This document shows, piece after piece, positions 45,369 through 54,566 of a DNA stretch of 64,000 bases. The notes beneath the pieces are model-generated. The model was given only the letters and a program-made list of their open reading frames with translations, ran no database searches and had not been told where the DNA came from. Where the stretch lies: contig NZ_LT907978.1 in NCBI RefSeq assembly GCF_900209925.1, positions 1,609,219 to 1,673,218 of the forward strand. The letters are read 5' to 3'. The position numbers were made by a program, and so were the translations under genes. This DNA comes from Anaerobutyricum hallii (lineage in GTDB: Bacteria; Bacillota; Clostridia; Lachnospirales; Lachnospiraceae). Numbering within the stretch: position 1 is the first letter of the stretch; every line of letters starts with the position of its first letter.

Positions 45369-45396
45369 AAAAACCGAGGACTATTCCCCGGTTTTT
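45369..45396. terminator. Bidirectional terminator between hcp and the flavodoxin gene
   Basis: AAAAACCGAGG and CCCCGGTTTTT form a hairpin with A- and T-runs on either side, suitable for both convergent genes. It lies about 50 nt after hcp and 18 nt after the flavodoxin stop. Confidence 0.85.
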
Positions 45397-45413
45397 CTTC
45401 TTTGCTTAACTAT

Positions 45414-45845
45414 TTATAATCCTTTTACAAACTCAACTGCATTCTTTATATCTTCTTCATCCGGATGCCCTTTTGCAATTCCACCAACCAGTTTAAATGG
45501 ACCAAATGTATCATAGCCCTTACATCCGAATTTTCCTATCACTTTAGAATGTTTCTTATTTAAAATCTGCTCTATAGATCTGTAATTCGCACTTCCACCA
45601 TAAGTACAAATCAGAAATATCTTTTTGTTGTCTGGTAGATTCTTCTCTGCAAATTTCAACATTGACTGATGAAATTTTGAAAAATAGATCCCTGATGCAA
45701 ACCCAATCATATCATAACTACCCAGATCTGCATCTGACTGTTTTACAGCATCAATCAAGTCGACCTGACACTCTTCTGCTATGCTTTTTACTAATTTTTC
45801 TGTATTTCCATGATGTATAGATGCATATACGATTGCTTTTCTCAT
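45414..45845 (-). CDS. Flavodoxin-like protein
   Basis: This 143-aa FMN-type electron carrier or flavodoxin-family oxidoreductase has the phosphate loop IVYASIHHGNTEKLVKSIAE, the IGFASGIYFSKFHQSMLKF region and a ICTYGGSANY stretch. The start MRKAIVYAS was chosen for its AGGAAAAAA site; upstream in-frame codons lack one. It follows the TetR gene by 32 bp and is probably its co-transcribed target. Confidence 0.9.
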   Translation of the reverse strand: MRKAIVYASIHHGNTEKLVKSIAEECQVDLIDAVKQSDADLGSYDMIGFASGIYFSKFHQSMLKFAEKNLPDNKKIFLICTYGGSANYRSIEQILNKKHSKVIGKFGCKGYDTFGPFKLVGGIAKGHPDEEDIKNAVEFVKGL

Positions 45846-45877
45846 TTTTTTCCTTTCTGCCTGCTCCATCAATCAGG

Positions 45878-46480
45878 TCATAACTCATATTTTTTCATTT
45901 CTTCTACAATTCTATCCAGCATCTGCTCAAACTGACTTTTTGCTTTCGTCTTATTTGCTTCTCCATCATACAGGCTATAATAGAAAAACATATTTGCATA
46001 AAATTTAACTGCATTCTCTTCTGGATGATTCATTTTCATATTTTTGAACAGCTCCTTCACGTATTCTGCCGGTCCAGATACGAGATATTGCTGATACAAA
46101 TTCTGCATCTCTTCACTGCGAAACTGCTCTATTGTCAGCATCTTCCGAAATGATGATGCAAAATCATCCTCTGTCCAGTATTCAAACATAGACTTGCTGT
46201 ATTCTACAAAATCATCCAATGATACATCCTCATACTCTTCAGGCATACTCTCTTTTTCATCTTCCGGCATATCATAATCTGATGCCTGTTCGCCATCCTG
46301 TTGCTCCATGCGCTTAACAATACTGTCAAAAATATCTCTCTTACTTTTGTAGTGTCGGTATAATGCCCCTTTTGTCATGTCAAGCTCTCCTGCTATCTGA
46401 CTGACTGAGACAGCCTCATAACCATCTCTGGCGAACAGATGCAGTGCCACAATTAATATTTCCTCTTTCCTATTACCCAT
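45878..46480 (-). CDS. TetR/AcrR family transcriptional regulator
   Basis: This 200-aa repressor has the TetR DNA-binding domain (ILIVALHLFARDGYEAVSVS, then QIAGELDMTKGALYRHYKSK). The ligand domain contains an acidic insert (EDEKESMPEEYEDVSLDDFV). The start ATG GGT at 46480 is 8 nt after GGAGG. A perfect palindrome directly upstream is the likely autoregulatory operator. Confidence 0.92.
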   Translation of the reverse strand: MGNRKEEILIVALHLFARDGYEAVSVSQIAGELDMTKGALYRHYKSKRDIFDSIVKRMEQQDGEQASDYDMPEDEKESMPEEYEDVSLDDFVEYSKSMFEYWTEDDFASSFRKMLTIEQFRSEEMQNLYQQYLVSGPAEYVKELFKNMKMNHPEENAVKFYANMFFYYSLYDGEANKTKAKSQFEQMLDRIVEEMKKYEL

Positions 46481-46496
46481 GTACATTTCCTCCAAA

Positions 46497-46543
46497 AAAT
46501 AAACGACTGTTTACTTTTAATAATAGTAAACAGTCGTTTATTT
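46497..46543. promoter_or_regulatory. Perfect 18-bp inverted repeat, TetR operator
   Basis: AAATAAACGACTGTTTAC (46497-46514) and its exact inverse (46526-46543) are separated by 11 nt. They lie directly in front of the TetR start and overlap the end of a decayed gene. Position and symmetry fit TetR self-repression. Confidence 0.82.
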
Positions 46544-46777
46544 GTCAAGGCTTTTCTTTTTTCCCATCGTTTTCAATAACTGTATTGTTTTCGATTTACC
46601 AAATGGGACATATGGTGCAATTTCACTTATCGGTTTTAGCATTATTTTACTTAAGATTTTGTAAATTACTTTTTCATCTTCGGTTAAATTAGCATTGGTT
46701 TCAAATACCGGCAACACAATTTTTATAGTATTTTCTGACACTTCAAAATCTGATTTTACCAGACTCTCTGCATACAA
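46538..46777 (-). pseudogene. C-terminal remnant of an AlbA/Schlafen-type ATP-binding regulator
   Basis: Only about 79 codons remain. FEVSENTIKIVLPVFET followed by LTEDEKVIYKILSKIMLKPI is typical of the winged-helix C-terminus of AlbA_2/Schlafen-like regulators. No ribosome site or N-terminal domain is present. Its end is overlapped by the TetR operator. Confidence 0.6.
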
Positions 46778-46822
46778 ATGTGCAAAAAATCAATCATAAA
46801 AATTTACGATTGATTTTAATTC

Positions 46823-47164
46823 TTATTTCCATGTTTTCCAGATATCAGGATGATATCCAAGCGTAGATTGTTTTCCATTTCGAACCACCGGTGTTTTAAT
46901 TACCTGTGGATTATCAAGTATCTTTCTAAGTTTATCTTCGTCTGCAATATATTTAATGAGTGCAAGCAAATCCTTATCTTTCCCCTCCCAGTTAACCATA
47001 TTTTCCAATCCACCATTTACCTGGGCAACAGAATTAAATTCACCTTTGCTCATTCCTTTGTCCTTCATATCAACAAACTGATACTTAATACCACGTTCTT
47101 TGAAAAATCTTTCAGCTTTCTTTGTGTCATTGCACTTCTTCGTGCCAAAAATTTGTATATTCAA
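46823..47164 (-). CDS. Spx/ArsC-family protein
   Basis: This 113-aa thioredoxin-fold protein has IFGTKKCNDTKKAERFFKER at the N-terminus, a single Cys rather than Cys-x-x-Cys, and TPVVRNGKQSTLGYHPDIWK with the cis-Pro loop. This is the ArsC/Spx family; whether it binds RNA polymerase or reduces a substrate cannot be told. The start is TTG at 47164, 7 nt after GGAGG; a longer in-frame ATG start lacks a ribosome site. Confidence 0.85.
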   Translation of the reverse strand: MNIQIFGTKKCNDTKKAERFFKERGIKYQFVDMKDKGMSKGEFNSVAQVNGGLENMVNWEGKDKDLLALIKYIADEDKLRKILDNPQVIKTPVVRNGKQSTLGYHPDIWKTWK

Positions 47165-47234
47165 ATTACTTTCCTCCAAATTATATAATGCCAGCGCCAC
47201 TATTGGATAGTGAATCCTCTTTCATATTCTCATT

Positions 47235-48452
47235 TCACTTCTTCTTCATTTCCATCAGTGCAATTAATTTCTTAGCGGCAGATATTGCAAATGCTTCCTC
47301 ATTAATATGTGCATTCACATCAATTATCTCAACAAGAGGATTGTTTATCACTTTCTTTAATGTAATAAATAATGCCTGATCTTCCTTTGGACCATAATAT
47401 TTACTGCCTGCCTTATCATTCATTGAAATTCCTCGAATCGGAAGTAATAATGCTGCGTTACTCTTACACTGATTCAGTTTTTCACCAACTTTAATACCAA
47501 ATGCAATATTTTCCTCTATATTACTTTTTACAACCGTAATAGCCGGATTATGCATATAGACAACTCTATTCTTATATTTTTCCGGGAGACTGCTTCTTTC
47601 TCCAAATGTAATCATGTCAGCAGCACCTACGGATACCACCTGAGGAATCCCATTCAACGCCGCTGCATCTAAGCGTTCTGGACCAGCGGCCATAATACCT
47701 CCGGCAATTTCATCGATCCATTCTGTTGTTGTCAGATCTAATACACCATCCACAATTCCACTGTTGATTAAAGACTCCATCATCTTACCACCAGTTCCAG
47801 AAGCATGAAAAATAATCACTTCGTAGCCTTCCTGCTCCAGATATTCTTTTGCTCTCATAACACATGGAGTCGTTACCCCATACATCGTAGCTGCTATCAG
47901 TGGCTTTTTTACTGGAATATCCGTATTCTCATGTTCCACCATACCAACAATCGCATGAACAGCATGTGTTAATACCTGAGAAGAAATACGGTTAATTCCC
48001 GCAACATCGACAATAGAAGGCATCATTAAAATATCACTTGTCCCCACATATCTTGATACATCCCCGGATGCCATCGTAGATACCATAATTTTAGGAACGC
48101 CTAGAGGCAATAATCTCATACAGGGAGTCACAAGAGAAGTTCCGCCTGTGCCGCCTAACGCAAGAACCGCATCAAACAGCCTTTCTTCATATAACTTTGG
48201 AATTAATGTACAAAGTCCCTTAGCCATCACTTCCATAGCATGTCCCCGGTCTTTTTTCTCCTGTAATTCTGCAATACTTCCCTCTCCCAAAACAGCAACC
48301 GAATCATGATCAATATCCGGTGAAAAAGCAGCCTCAAAAATACCAGCATGAATCATTAATGTTTGTAATCCCAAATTCTCTATTTTATTTTTTACATAGA
48401 GATACTCTTCTCCCTTTGTATCAAAAGTACCAATTAAAGCTATCGTTTTCAT
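47235..48452 (-). CDS. Tm-1-like ATP-binding protein (UPF0261)
   Basis: This 405-aa protein of the UPF0261/Tm-1-like family starts MKTIALIGTFDTKGEEYLYV. It contains VLALGGTGGTSLVTPCMRLL, the VSTMASGDVSRYVGTSDILM motif and IIFHASGTGGKMMESLINSG. Members bind a nucleotide; the substrate in bacteria is mostly unknown. The start has GGAGAAGG 6 nt upstream. It is the second gene after the MBL-fold hydrolase in the same direction. Confidence 0.92.
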   Translation of the reverse strand: MKTIALIGTFDTKGEEYLYVKNKIENLGLQTLMIHAGIFEAAFSPDIDHDSVAVLGEGSIAELQEKKDRGHAMEVMAKGLCTLIPKLYEERLFDAVLALGGTGGTSLVTPCMRLLPLGVPKIMVSTMASGDVSRYVGTSDILMMPSIVDVAGINRISSQVLTHAVHAIVGMVEHENTDIPVKKPLIAATMYGVTTPCVMRAKEYLEQEGYEVIIFHASGTGGKMMESLINSGIVDGVLDLTTTEWIDEIAGGIMAAGPERLDAAALNGIPQVVSVGAADMITFGERSSLPEKYKNRVVYMHNPAITVVKSNIEENIAFGIKVGEKLNQCKSNAALLLPIRGISMNDKAGSKYYGPKEDQALFITLKKVINNPLVEIIDVNAHINEEAFAISAAKKLIALMEMKKK

Positions 48453-48521
48453 TTTTTCCTTCTCCAAGAAATCAACTTCTTTCTATAAAAATATCTTAAA
48501 TGATGTTTAAAAGCGAATGGA

Positions 48522-48648
48522 AAAGTATGCAAATTGCCTTTTGATTTTTCAAACATACTTTAAGTTCATTATATTATAATTTCTTTGCAATCACTGGGAA
48601 TAACTCATAGTAATATTAGGAGAAAAAACAGTTTGCATGACATACTTT
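48522..48648. promoter_or_regulatory. Three CATACTTT boxes between the MBL and UPF0261 genes
   Basis: AAAGTATG (48522-48529) and CATACTTT (48554-48561) form an inverted pair. A third CATACTTT (48641-48648) overlaps the MBL stop. The surroundings also share TTTGCAT-like sequence. They may bind a regulator of the UPF0261 gene. Confidence 0.35.
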
Positions 48649-49490
48649 TAATGCACATTCTGGTAATCCTGCCGAAGTCCTCTCATATCTGATATATCAA
48701 AAACTTCTCCATCCTCCGGAACCCACACATTTCCCTCATAAAATTGTTTGGCTTCTGCACTGTATCGTTCTTTTCGCTTTATCCCTGTCTGATCTTCTGT
48801 ATGCCAGATCAGTAGATTCTTTACTTTTAAATCTTGCGCAATCATACTTGCTTCTTTTACTGTCTGATGCTGATATTGATACGCATGAAATTTCGGTTCT
48901 TCATTAAATAAACAAAATGCTTCTGATAATAGCCAATCTACCTCTTTGCTATATTTTTTACCATTTTCCTTTAACGGTTCATCTCCGGCAAATACCAGCT
49001 TCTTCCCATTATCATATTCCATCAGAAAGCCATATTGTTTTGCTTTCGTAGAACCAATATCAAAAAATGTAAAATCATTATTTAAAATATGCCTCTTTTC
49101 ATGATCTTTTACCACAACAAACTTGATTCTTGTCTCCAAAAAAGCCTGACTTCGCTTCTTAAGAATCATGCGGCATACCTGCAATGCCTTCCCCAAGACT
49201 TCATCATTTCCATAAAGATAAAAATCCCCTTCATACTCCTCAAGTTCTAATAATTCTGCAATCGTGCGGATTACCCAAATCATCCCTAAAAAATGATCCG
49301 TATGTTCATGGGAAAGAAAGGCATGATGCAGATGTTTCCAGTCAAGATTCATAATATCAAATGCCCGCAAGATATCACTACCTCCTGTTCCATCCACAAG
49401 AAATAACTGATTGTCTTCTTCAAAGACACAGGATGTATTAATATATTTACTTACCGTTGCTGTTCCGGTACCGATGATGTGCATTTTCAT
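48648..49490 (-). CDS. MBL-fold metallo-hydrolase
   Basis: This 280-aa metallo-beta-lactamase-fold enzyme has the metal site LSHEHTDHFLGM near residue 60, a further His/Asp pair around VFAGDEPL, and IWHTEDQTG. It resembles RNase Z-like or phosphodiesterase members more than beta-lactamases. The substrate is unknown. It lies upstream of the UPF0261 gene and may share its pathway. Confidence 0.9.
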   Translation of the reverse strand: MKMHIIGTGTATVSKYINTSCVFEEDNQLFLVDGTGGSDILRAFDIMNLDWKHLHHAFLSHEHTDHFLGMIWVIRTIAELLELEEYEGDFYLYGNDEVLGKALQVCRMILKKRSQAFLETRIKFVVVKDHEKRHILNNDFTFFDIGSTKAKQYGFLMEYDNGKKLVFAGDEPLKENGKKYSKEVDWLLSEAFCLFNEEPKFHAYQYQHQTVKEASMIAQDLKVKNLLIWHTEDQTGIKRKERYSAEAKQFYEGNVWVPEDGEVFDISDMRGLRQDYQNVH

Positions 49491-49585
49491 TGAAAAATCT
49501 CCTTTTTTCGCAAGGTGTTTCCTAAATATCGCAATATTCCTACGTTTTTACATAAATAATTACTCAAATCGAAATTGAACCACTT

Positions 49586-49966
49586 TTATGGGAGTGTATA
49601 TTTTTCTCCATCAACTACTATATTTTCAGCATTTATAAACATTTTATCTGTATAAAGCTCAATAATTAAATTAAATTCTATATTATAACCTTTTAATAAT
49701 TTAATTTTTTTTAATGGAAATTCAATTTTGTCTGTCCCTATATATGACATTTCTACAAAAGGATTATACGATATATCTTCTTTTTCTTTTTTATTTGCAC
49801 TATGCACAAAGAAAATATTGTATATTTTTTCTATTGTCATTTCATGTCTTACCGCTGTATATGGATTAACTATTGATAAATATATTGTCCCTTCCATTAT
49901 ATTATAATTAAATGACCATATCTCGCTTTCCTCTATTTCGTATAATATATCGTCTAAATATAACAT
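49586..49966 (-). CDS. Hypothetical protein, AT-rich gene
   Basis: This 126-aa protein starts MLYLDDILYEIEESEIWSFN, 6 nt after GGAGG; the ATG two codons earlier is too close to the ribosome site. It looks beta-rich, with many Ile and Tyr. The gene is clearly richer in A/T than its neighbours, which suggests recent transfer. No family was recognised. Confidence 0.6.
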   Translation of the reverse strand: MLYLDDILYEIEESEIWSFNYNIMEGTIYLSIVNPYTAVRHEMTIEKIYNIFFVHSANKKEKEDISYNPFVEMSYIGTDKIEFPLKKIKLLKGYNIEFNLIIELYTDKMFINAENIVVDGEKYTLP

Positions 49967-50160
49967 TATCATCCTCCTCTATATTTTTAAACATACAATT
50001 TTCCACCAATCTTTACTGGCGATGGAATTCTTACATATGTACTATTTTTACTAGATTCTTTATACATTAGTTGACATTACATTATATAATTGCTATTATG
50101 CTATTAACAAACAACCAGCAGGTTGCTTTTAAGTTTCCCATTCTGGGGGTTATATCAGTT

Positions 50161-50214
50161 AATAAATAAGCTGCCTATTCCGCTAAGAACTAAGGGCAGC
50201 TTATTTATTTTTCA
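50161..50214. terminator. Bidirectional terminator with 15-bp stem
   Basis: AATAAATAAGCTGCC and its exact inverse (50195-50209) form a hairpin followed by a T-run on plus. On minus the preceding sequence is also T-rich. The rest of 49967-50257 contains nothing else I can name. Confidence 0.8.
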
Positions 50215-50257
50215 AATTCAGAATCGAACTATTAATCTATTTCCATTCGTTAATATT

Positions 50258-50346
50258 TCAGACTGCTACTCCTGCTTCTTTGGCAATTCTTTCTTCAAGT
50301 GCCCATAATCCATATTTTTTATTTCCTTTATCTGTGAGGGTTTTAT
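50258..50346 (-). pseudogene. Short C-terminal gene remnant
   Basis: After the end of the kinase remnant, another frame reads KTLTDKGNKKYGLWALEERI and ends AKEAGVAV. Its amino-acid make-up looks like real protein, but no start or ribosome site exists. It was probably left behind by a deletion. The family was not recognised. Confidence 0.35.
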
Positions 50347-51441
50347 GAAGTTCCAAGCACCTGATCTAAAACAGCAAGTATAATTTTTATATCAATTGGT
50401 TTCGTTATGTGTGCATTCATACCTGTTTTAAATGACTTTTCTTTATCTTCTTCAAAAGCATTTGCAGTCATGGCAACGATATTCCTGATAATAGCCATAC
50501 CAAGTCCTGTCCCTTTAATTCCACTTTGGGTAGATGTCCGTTCTCTTGAAAAGGAATCAAACACATGTGCCTGAAATTCTTCAGACATTCCGATTCCATT
50601 ATCCCGGATTCTGAATTCAAAGGCAGTAAATCCCTTTCTGTTACATGGTTTCTCGGATACGCGAATATTGACCAACCCACCTACCGGAGTAAATTTAATT
50701 GCATTACTTACTATATTTAAAAGAATCTGGTTCAGACGTAATCTGTCAGTGATAACATTCTCATGGACAACATCTTGTGTGTCAATATAAAGATCCTGCT
50801 GTTTTTGCCTTATTTGCATGTTCAGCAGAGGCGAGAGCAAGCCGAAGGGCATCTTCCTGCTGCAGTTCCCTTTCTCTCTGGTCTGTCACATCATGTGTCA
50901 GAAACAGAATATCTGTCACCCTGCCATCCTTATCACAATTCTGAACAATGGCACTTACTTCTATCCACTGTCTGTCCATGTTACGATAAATATACCGAAG
51001 AATCTTATGTTTTTCAAACCGTTCACTGATCGTGTCAAGATCTGTAAATTCAAGATAGTCATTCTGGCATTCCGGCAGCATATAATTATCATGGATCAGT
51101 TTCCTTATCCCACAGACATTCTGGCATTGTTTCAGGACATTTTCCTTATCCGCCTGGATTTTTAACCATTCTACTTTCTGATCTTCCAGATGAACTAAAA
51201 ATATATTGGTAAATACCATTCCAAGTGCCTTCAATGCTTTTGTAAGCTCCTCATCCCGTTTCTGGCTATAATGAAGTGCGTTTGACAATTCTTCATTCTT
51301 CTGCAAGGCACTGACATCCTGATAGGTCACATAGATATATTTTTTCTTTCCAACGATGAGATAGGAAAGGTCTGACTGTATATAAAACCATTTTCCCTGC
51401 GGATTTCTTTTTCTGTAAAAAATCCTCCTTGTTTTCTCATG
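50343..51441 (-). pseudogene. Hybrid sensor kinase remnant with several internal deletions
   Basis: The readable order is as follows. First is an incomplete PAS-like part (IFYRKRNPQGKWFYIQSDLS) with no start codon, then a second sensor domain up to AEHANKAKT. The HisKA domain with its phospho-His is missing. A HATPase part follows in another frame (LRLNQILLNIVSNAIKFTPV to GTGLGMAIIRN). It jumps directly to the end of a receiver domain (AMTANAFEEDKEKSFKTGMN). Without HisKA and the receiver Asp it cannot signal. The first break lies at the sequence GCAAAAACA. Confidence 0.85.
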
Positions 51442-51504
51442 TACTATTAATAATCCAAGTTTGTTTCAAAATAAAAACACTGTCAAAGAGGCAATGACTG
51501 CTTT

Positions 51505-51541
51505 TTCTGCAACTGGCTGCCATTTCACTCCACTAGTTTAT
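51505..51541 (-). pseudogene. Relic of a c-di-GMP-I riboswitch (3' half)
   Basis: ATGGCAGCCAGTTGCA, preceded by ACTAGTGGAGTGAA, matches the 3' half of the intact riboswitch at 57587-57666 almost base for base. The GGGACGCAAAGC part is missing and replaced by the end of a kinase gene. It probably once controlled the now broken kinase at 50343-51441. Confidence 0.75.
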
Positions 51542-53687
51542 GAATTACTTTTATCAGTAATTCCACATCAACAGGCTTAGCAACATGTTCATTCATTCCT
51601 GCTTCTTTTACTCTTATTCTGTCCTCCGCAAAAGCATTTGCTGTCATTGCAATAATCGGTACCTCCTTTGCATCCGCTCTGTCCAGAGACCTGATCATCT
51701 TTGTGGCTTTATAACCATTCATGACCGGCATCATAATGTCCATAAGAATGACATCAAATTCACCAGATCTGCTTTTTTCGAATATCTCAACAGCTTCCTG
51801 TCCATTCCATGCTTTGGTCACCTCAGCACCTTCATTCTGAATCGCAAATTCAGCAATTTCCATATTCAGCTCATTATCTTCTGCCAGAAGAATATGCAGT
51901 CCCTTTATAGATTTTTCTGATACGTCCTTCTGTTCTTCTCGTTTATCCGCATCCAGATCTATTTTGAATGGAACCCGGATCACAAATGTCGTCCCTACGC
52001 CTTTTTCACTTTCAAAAGTAATGGCTCCACCCATTTTTTCAACCAGTTTTTTGGTAATAGGCATTCCCAGGCCTGTTCCTGTAAATTTTGTGCGGCTTCC
52101 TGGCTGTTCCTGTGCAAATGGTTCAAAAATATGTTTCTGGAACTCCTCAGTCATTCCAATTCCTGTATCCCGGCAGACAAATTCCATTGTTGTCATTTCC
52201 GGCTGTTTGGATGGAATCTCCCTGTAGCTGATATAAATATATCCGTTTTCTCTGTTATATTTCACCGCATTTGACAGGATATTCATCATCACACGTTTCA
52301 CATACTCTGAGCTTCCAATAAAATCTCTGTGTATGATTTCTTTTTTCTCCCACACGATCTGGATATTCTCTTCTGCTGCCATCTGCTCGATTACAACAAA
52401 TACTTCCCTGAAAATACTGCTCAGATTAAACGGGATCTCTTCCAGAACGATTTCATCAGACTCCATCTTACTCATATCCAGAACATCATTTACCAGTTCC
52501 AGTAATAGATTAGATGCCTCTTTCACCTTTATCCTGTATTCTGTCTGCTTCTCCATATCATCTGCATAATGGTCTGCCATATTGACCATGCCGCAGATTC
52601 CATTGATCGGAGTCCGGATATCATGGCTCATCCGCTGGAGAAACTCTGTTTTTGCCTCATTGGCGGCTTCTGCCTTTTTTGCTGCTATCAGAAGTTCTGC
52701 TTTATATTTTTCATCTTTTTCCTGTTCCTGTTTCCGATGCGCCAGATTGGTTCTGTATGTCCAGAACCAGAATATACTGAACATCAGACAATAAAGAAAA
52801 ATAACGCTTGTCACACTTAATGGAAGGTTATGAAACACTTCTTTGTCTGGAAGATACGCATAGATATAATAATCCCTCTGCTTCAGCATGATTCCGTAAC
52901 ATCCGGTTCCTTCATTCTTCATATGAAAAATGTGCTGACTGTCTGTATGCTTTTTCATTGCCTGAACGACTTCGCTACCGGCTGTACTCTGCCCCAGCAG
53001 TTTCTCATCGTTGCTGGCAACAACGATTCCCTCGTCTGCAACAATAATCGTTCCATCTTTCTGAGTACTATAGCCATTTAAAAGCCCCTGTATCGTCAGA
53101 GTATAGTTTCTGGCAAATTCAGGAGATGTGTAATAATAGATTGCAACGATACCCGGTGCATCTTTTCTGGCACAGGCCGCAATGTCGATATGCGACCCGT
53201 CTTCCCTGGTAAACCGTTCCGAATAGCTTCTTTCTTCATATCCGGAAAAATCCATGATAATTTCTTTTTGCAGATACTCTGTAATCTCATTTGCCAGAGA
53301 TTCATCCGTACTGTATTCACAGTCCGTCTTTCCTCCTGTATCCAGTACAATGATGCCATCCACCCAGAGAGTCTGCAGATTTTCTTTCAGGAAATCCTCG
53401 CTTAGCTGTCCGCCGTTTTCTGTTTCTATAGCGATATTTGTACTCATCTGTCTGGCACTTTCAATCGCACGTAGGAGACTTTTGGATTCCGAAGATTCAT
53501 TATAATGGGTGTAGGTGGAACACTGCACTTTCACATAGTTTACAATCTCCACCATTCTTTTCTCTGCTTCCGTTTTTTCCACATGAAAAAAATAAAACAA
53601 AGAGACTACAGCCACACAGATTCCAATCAGACCTCCGATCAGCTGGATTCGTTTTTCTTTTTTCTTTCTCTTAATATCCAAGATCAT
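51525..53687 (-). CDS. Hybrid sensor histidine kinase with receiver domain
   Basis: This membrane kinase of about 720 aa has a first helix near residues 16-36, an extracellular sensor part and a second helix near 290-310. A HisKA domain with FLQRMSHDIRTPINGICGMV is near 356. The HATPase follows (MMNILSNAVKYNRENGYIYI, GTGLGMPITKKLVEKMGG). A C-terminal receiver has phospho-Asp VILMDIMMPVMNG near 650. The start ATG at 53687 overlaps the binding-protein gene by 17 bp; a TTG two codons later has better ribosome-site spacing. It is likely the partner of the preceding binding lipoprotein. Confidence 0.92.
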   Translation of the reverse strand: MILDIKRKKKEKRIQLIGGLIGICVAVVSLFYFFHVEKTEAEKRMVEIVNYVKVQCSTYTHYNESSESKSLLRAIESARQMSTNIAIETENGGQLSEDFLKENLQTLWVDGIIVLDTGGKTDCEYSTDESLANEITEYLQKEIIMDFSGYEERSYSERFTREDGSHIDIAACARKDAPGIVAIYYYTSPEFARNYTLTIQGLLNGYSTQKDGTIIVADEGIVVASNDEKLLGQSTAGSEVVQAMKKHTDSQHIFHMKNEGTGCYGIMLKQRDYYIYAYLPDKEVFHNLPLSVTSVIFLYCLMFSIFWFWTYRTNLAHRKQEQEKDEKYKAELLIAAKKAEAANEAKTEFLQRMSHDIRTPINGICGMVNMADHYADDMEKQTEYRIKVKEASNLLLELVNDVLDMSKMESDEIVLEEIPFNLSSIFREVFVVIEQMAAEENIQIVWEKKEIIHRDFIGSSEYVKRVMMNILSNAVKYNRENGYIYISYREIPSKQPEMTTMEFVCRDTGIGMTEEFQKHIFEPFAQEQPGSRTKFTGTGLGMPITKKLVEKMGGAITFESEKGVGTTFVIRVPFKIDLDADKREEQKDVSEKSIKGLHILLAEDNELNMEIAEFAIQNEGAEVTKAWNGQEAVEIFEKSRSGEFDVILMDIMMPVMNGYKATKMIRSLDRADAKEVPIIAMTANAFAEDRIRVKEAGMNEHVAKPVDVELLIKVIHKLVE

Positions 53688-54486
53688 CCACCTCCAGATA
53701 CTTTTCCGGATTATCCAGATATTTTTCAATGATTTTCAGAGATGTGCCATCCTGACGCATCTCTTCCAGCATCTGGTTCATCTGCTCGCAGATTCCTCTG
53801 TCATCATCTTTTGCAAAAGCAACTCCTATCCCCACGACCATCAGTGGTTCTTCCAGGATACGGAAACTTGTATCATAATCCTTCATGTACTGGATAACAG
53901 ATTCCTCATGTGCGCCAACCGCATCTACATAGCCTTTCCCCAGAAACGTATAGATTAGTTCCCGGTGTCCGAGACTGATCAGATTTCCCAGTTTGGGAAT
54001 TCTTTCATCTGTCCGTTTCAGAAAGATGCCTTCTGGTTTGGTTGTAGACTGGACAGCCAGGTTCTTTCCCTCCAGGTCACTCAGTTTATAAATATCACTA
54101 TTCTCATTTACAGCAACCACCTGACGGCTTGCTATATATGGTCCTGCCCAGCGGTAATCGTCAAGGCGTCCTTCCATGGAAAAACAACCCATGATACAGT
54201 CAATCTCTCCGCTCTCCACCAGTTCTTTTTTCTTCTCCCAGTTAATCTGGACAACCTCCACCTGATATCCCATTCTTTTAAATGCTTCTGTAGCCAGTTC
54301 TACATCTATGCCTGTCGGTACACCATCCTCATTCAGATAATTGTATGGTGGATAGTTGTCGCTGCCGAGGGTAATGACTGGCTTTTCTGTTTCTTTTTTA
54401 CCATTGTCTGTGTTTTTACACCCTGTAAGGGTGACTGCTAAAATTCCCGGAAGCAAAATGCCTGCAATCACTCTTTTTCCTTTCAT
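53671..54486 (-). CDS. Amino-acid-type solute-binding lipoprotein (SBP_bac_3)
   Basis: This 271-aa extracellular lipoprotein has signal peptide MKGKRVIAGILLPGILAVTL and lipobox LTGC. The family-3 binding domain follows (VITLGSDNYPPYNYLNEDGV, PTGIDVELATEAFKRMGYQV). There is no permease gene nearby. It lies between two sensor kinases and overlaps one, so it probably presents a ligand to a kinase rather than to a transporter. Confidence 0.9.
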   Translation of the reverse strand: MKGKRVIAGILLPGILAVTLTGCKNTDNGKKETEKPVITLGSDNYPPYNYLNEDGVPTGIDVELATEAFKRMGYQVEVVQINWEKKKELVESGEIDCIMGCFSMEGRLDDYRWAGPYIASRQVVAVNENSDIYKLSDLEGKNLAVQSTTKPEGIFLKRTDERIPKLGNLISLGHRELIYTFLGKGYVDAVGAHEESVIQYMKDYDTSFRILEEPLMVVGIGVAFAKDDDRGICEQMNQMLEEMRQDGTSLKIIEKYLDNPEKYLEVDDLGY

Positions 54487-54566
54487 TTTTCTTCCATCCC
54501 TGCACTTTTCTTGTACTTTCCTGTTTTCCATTTATTATAGTTAATTGCCCCGAAATTACATAACAA

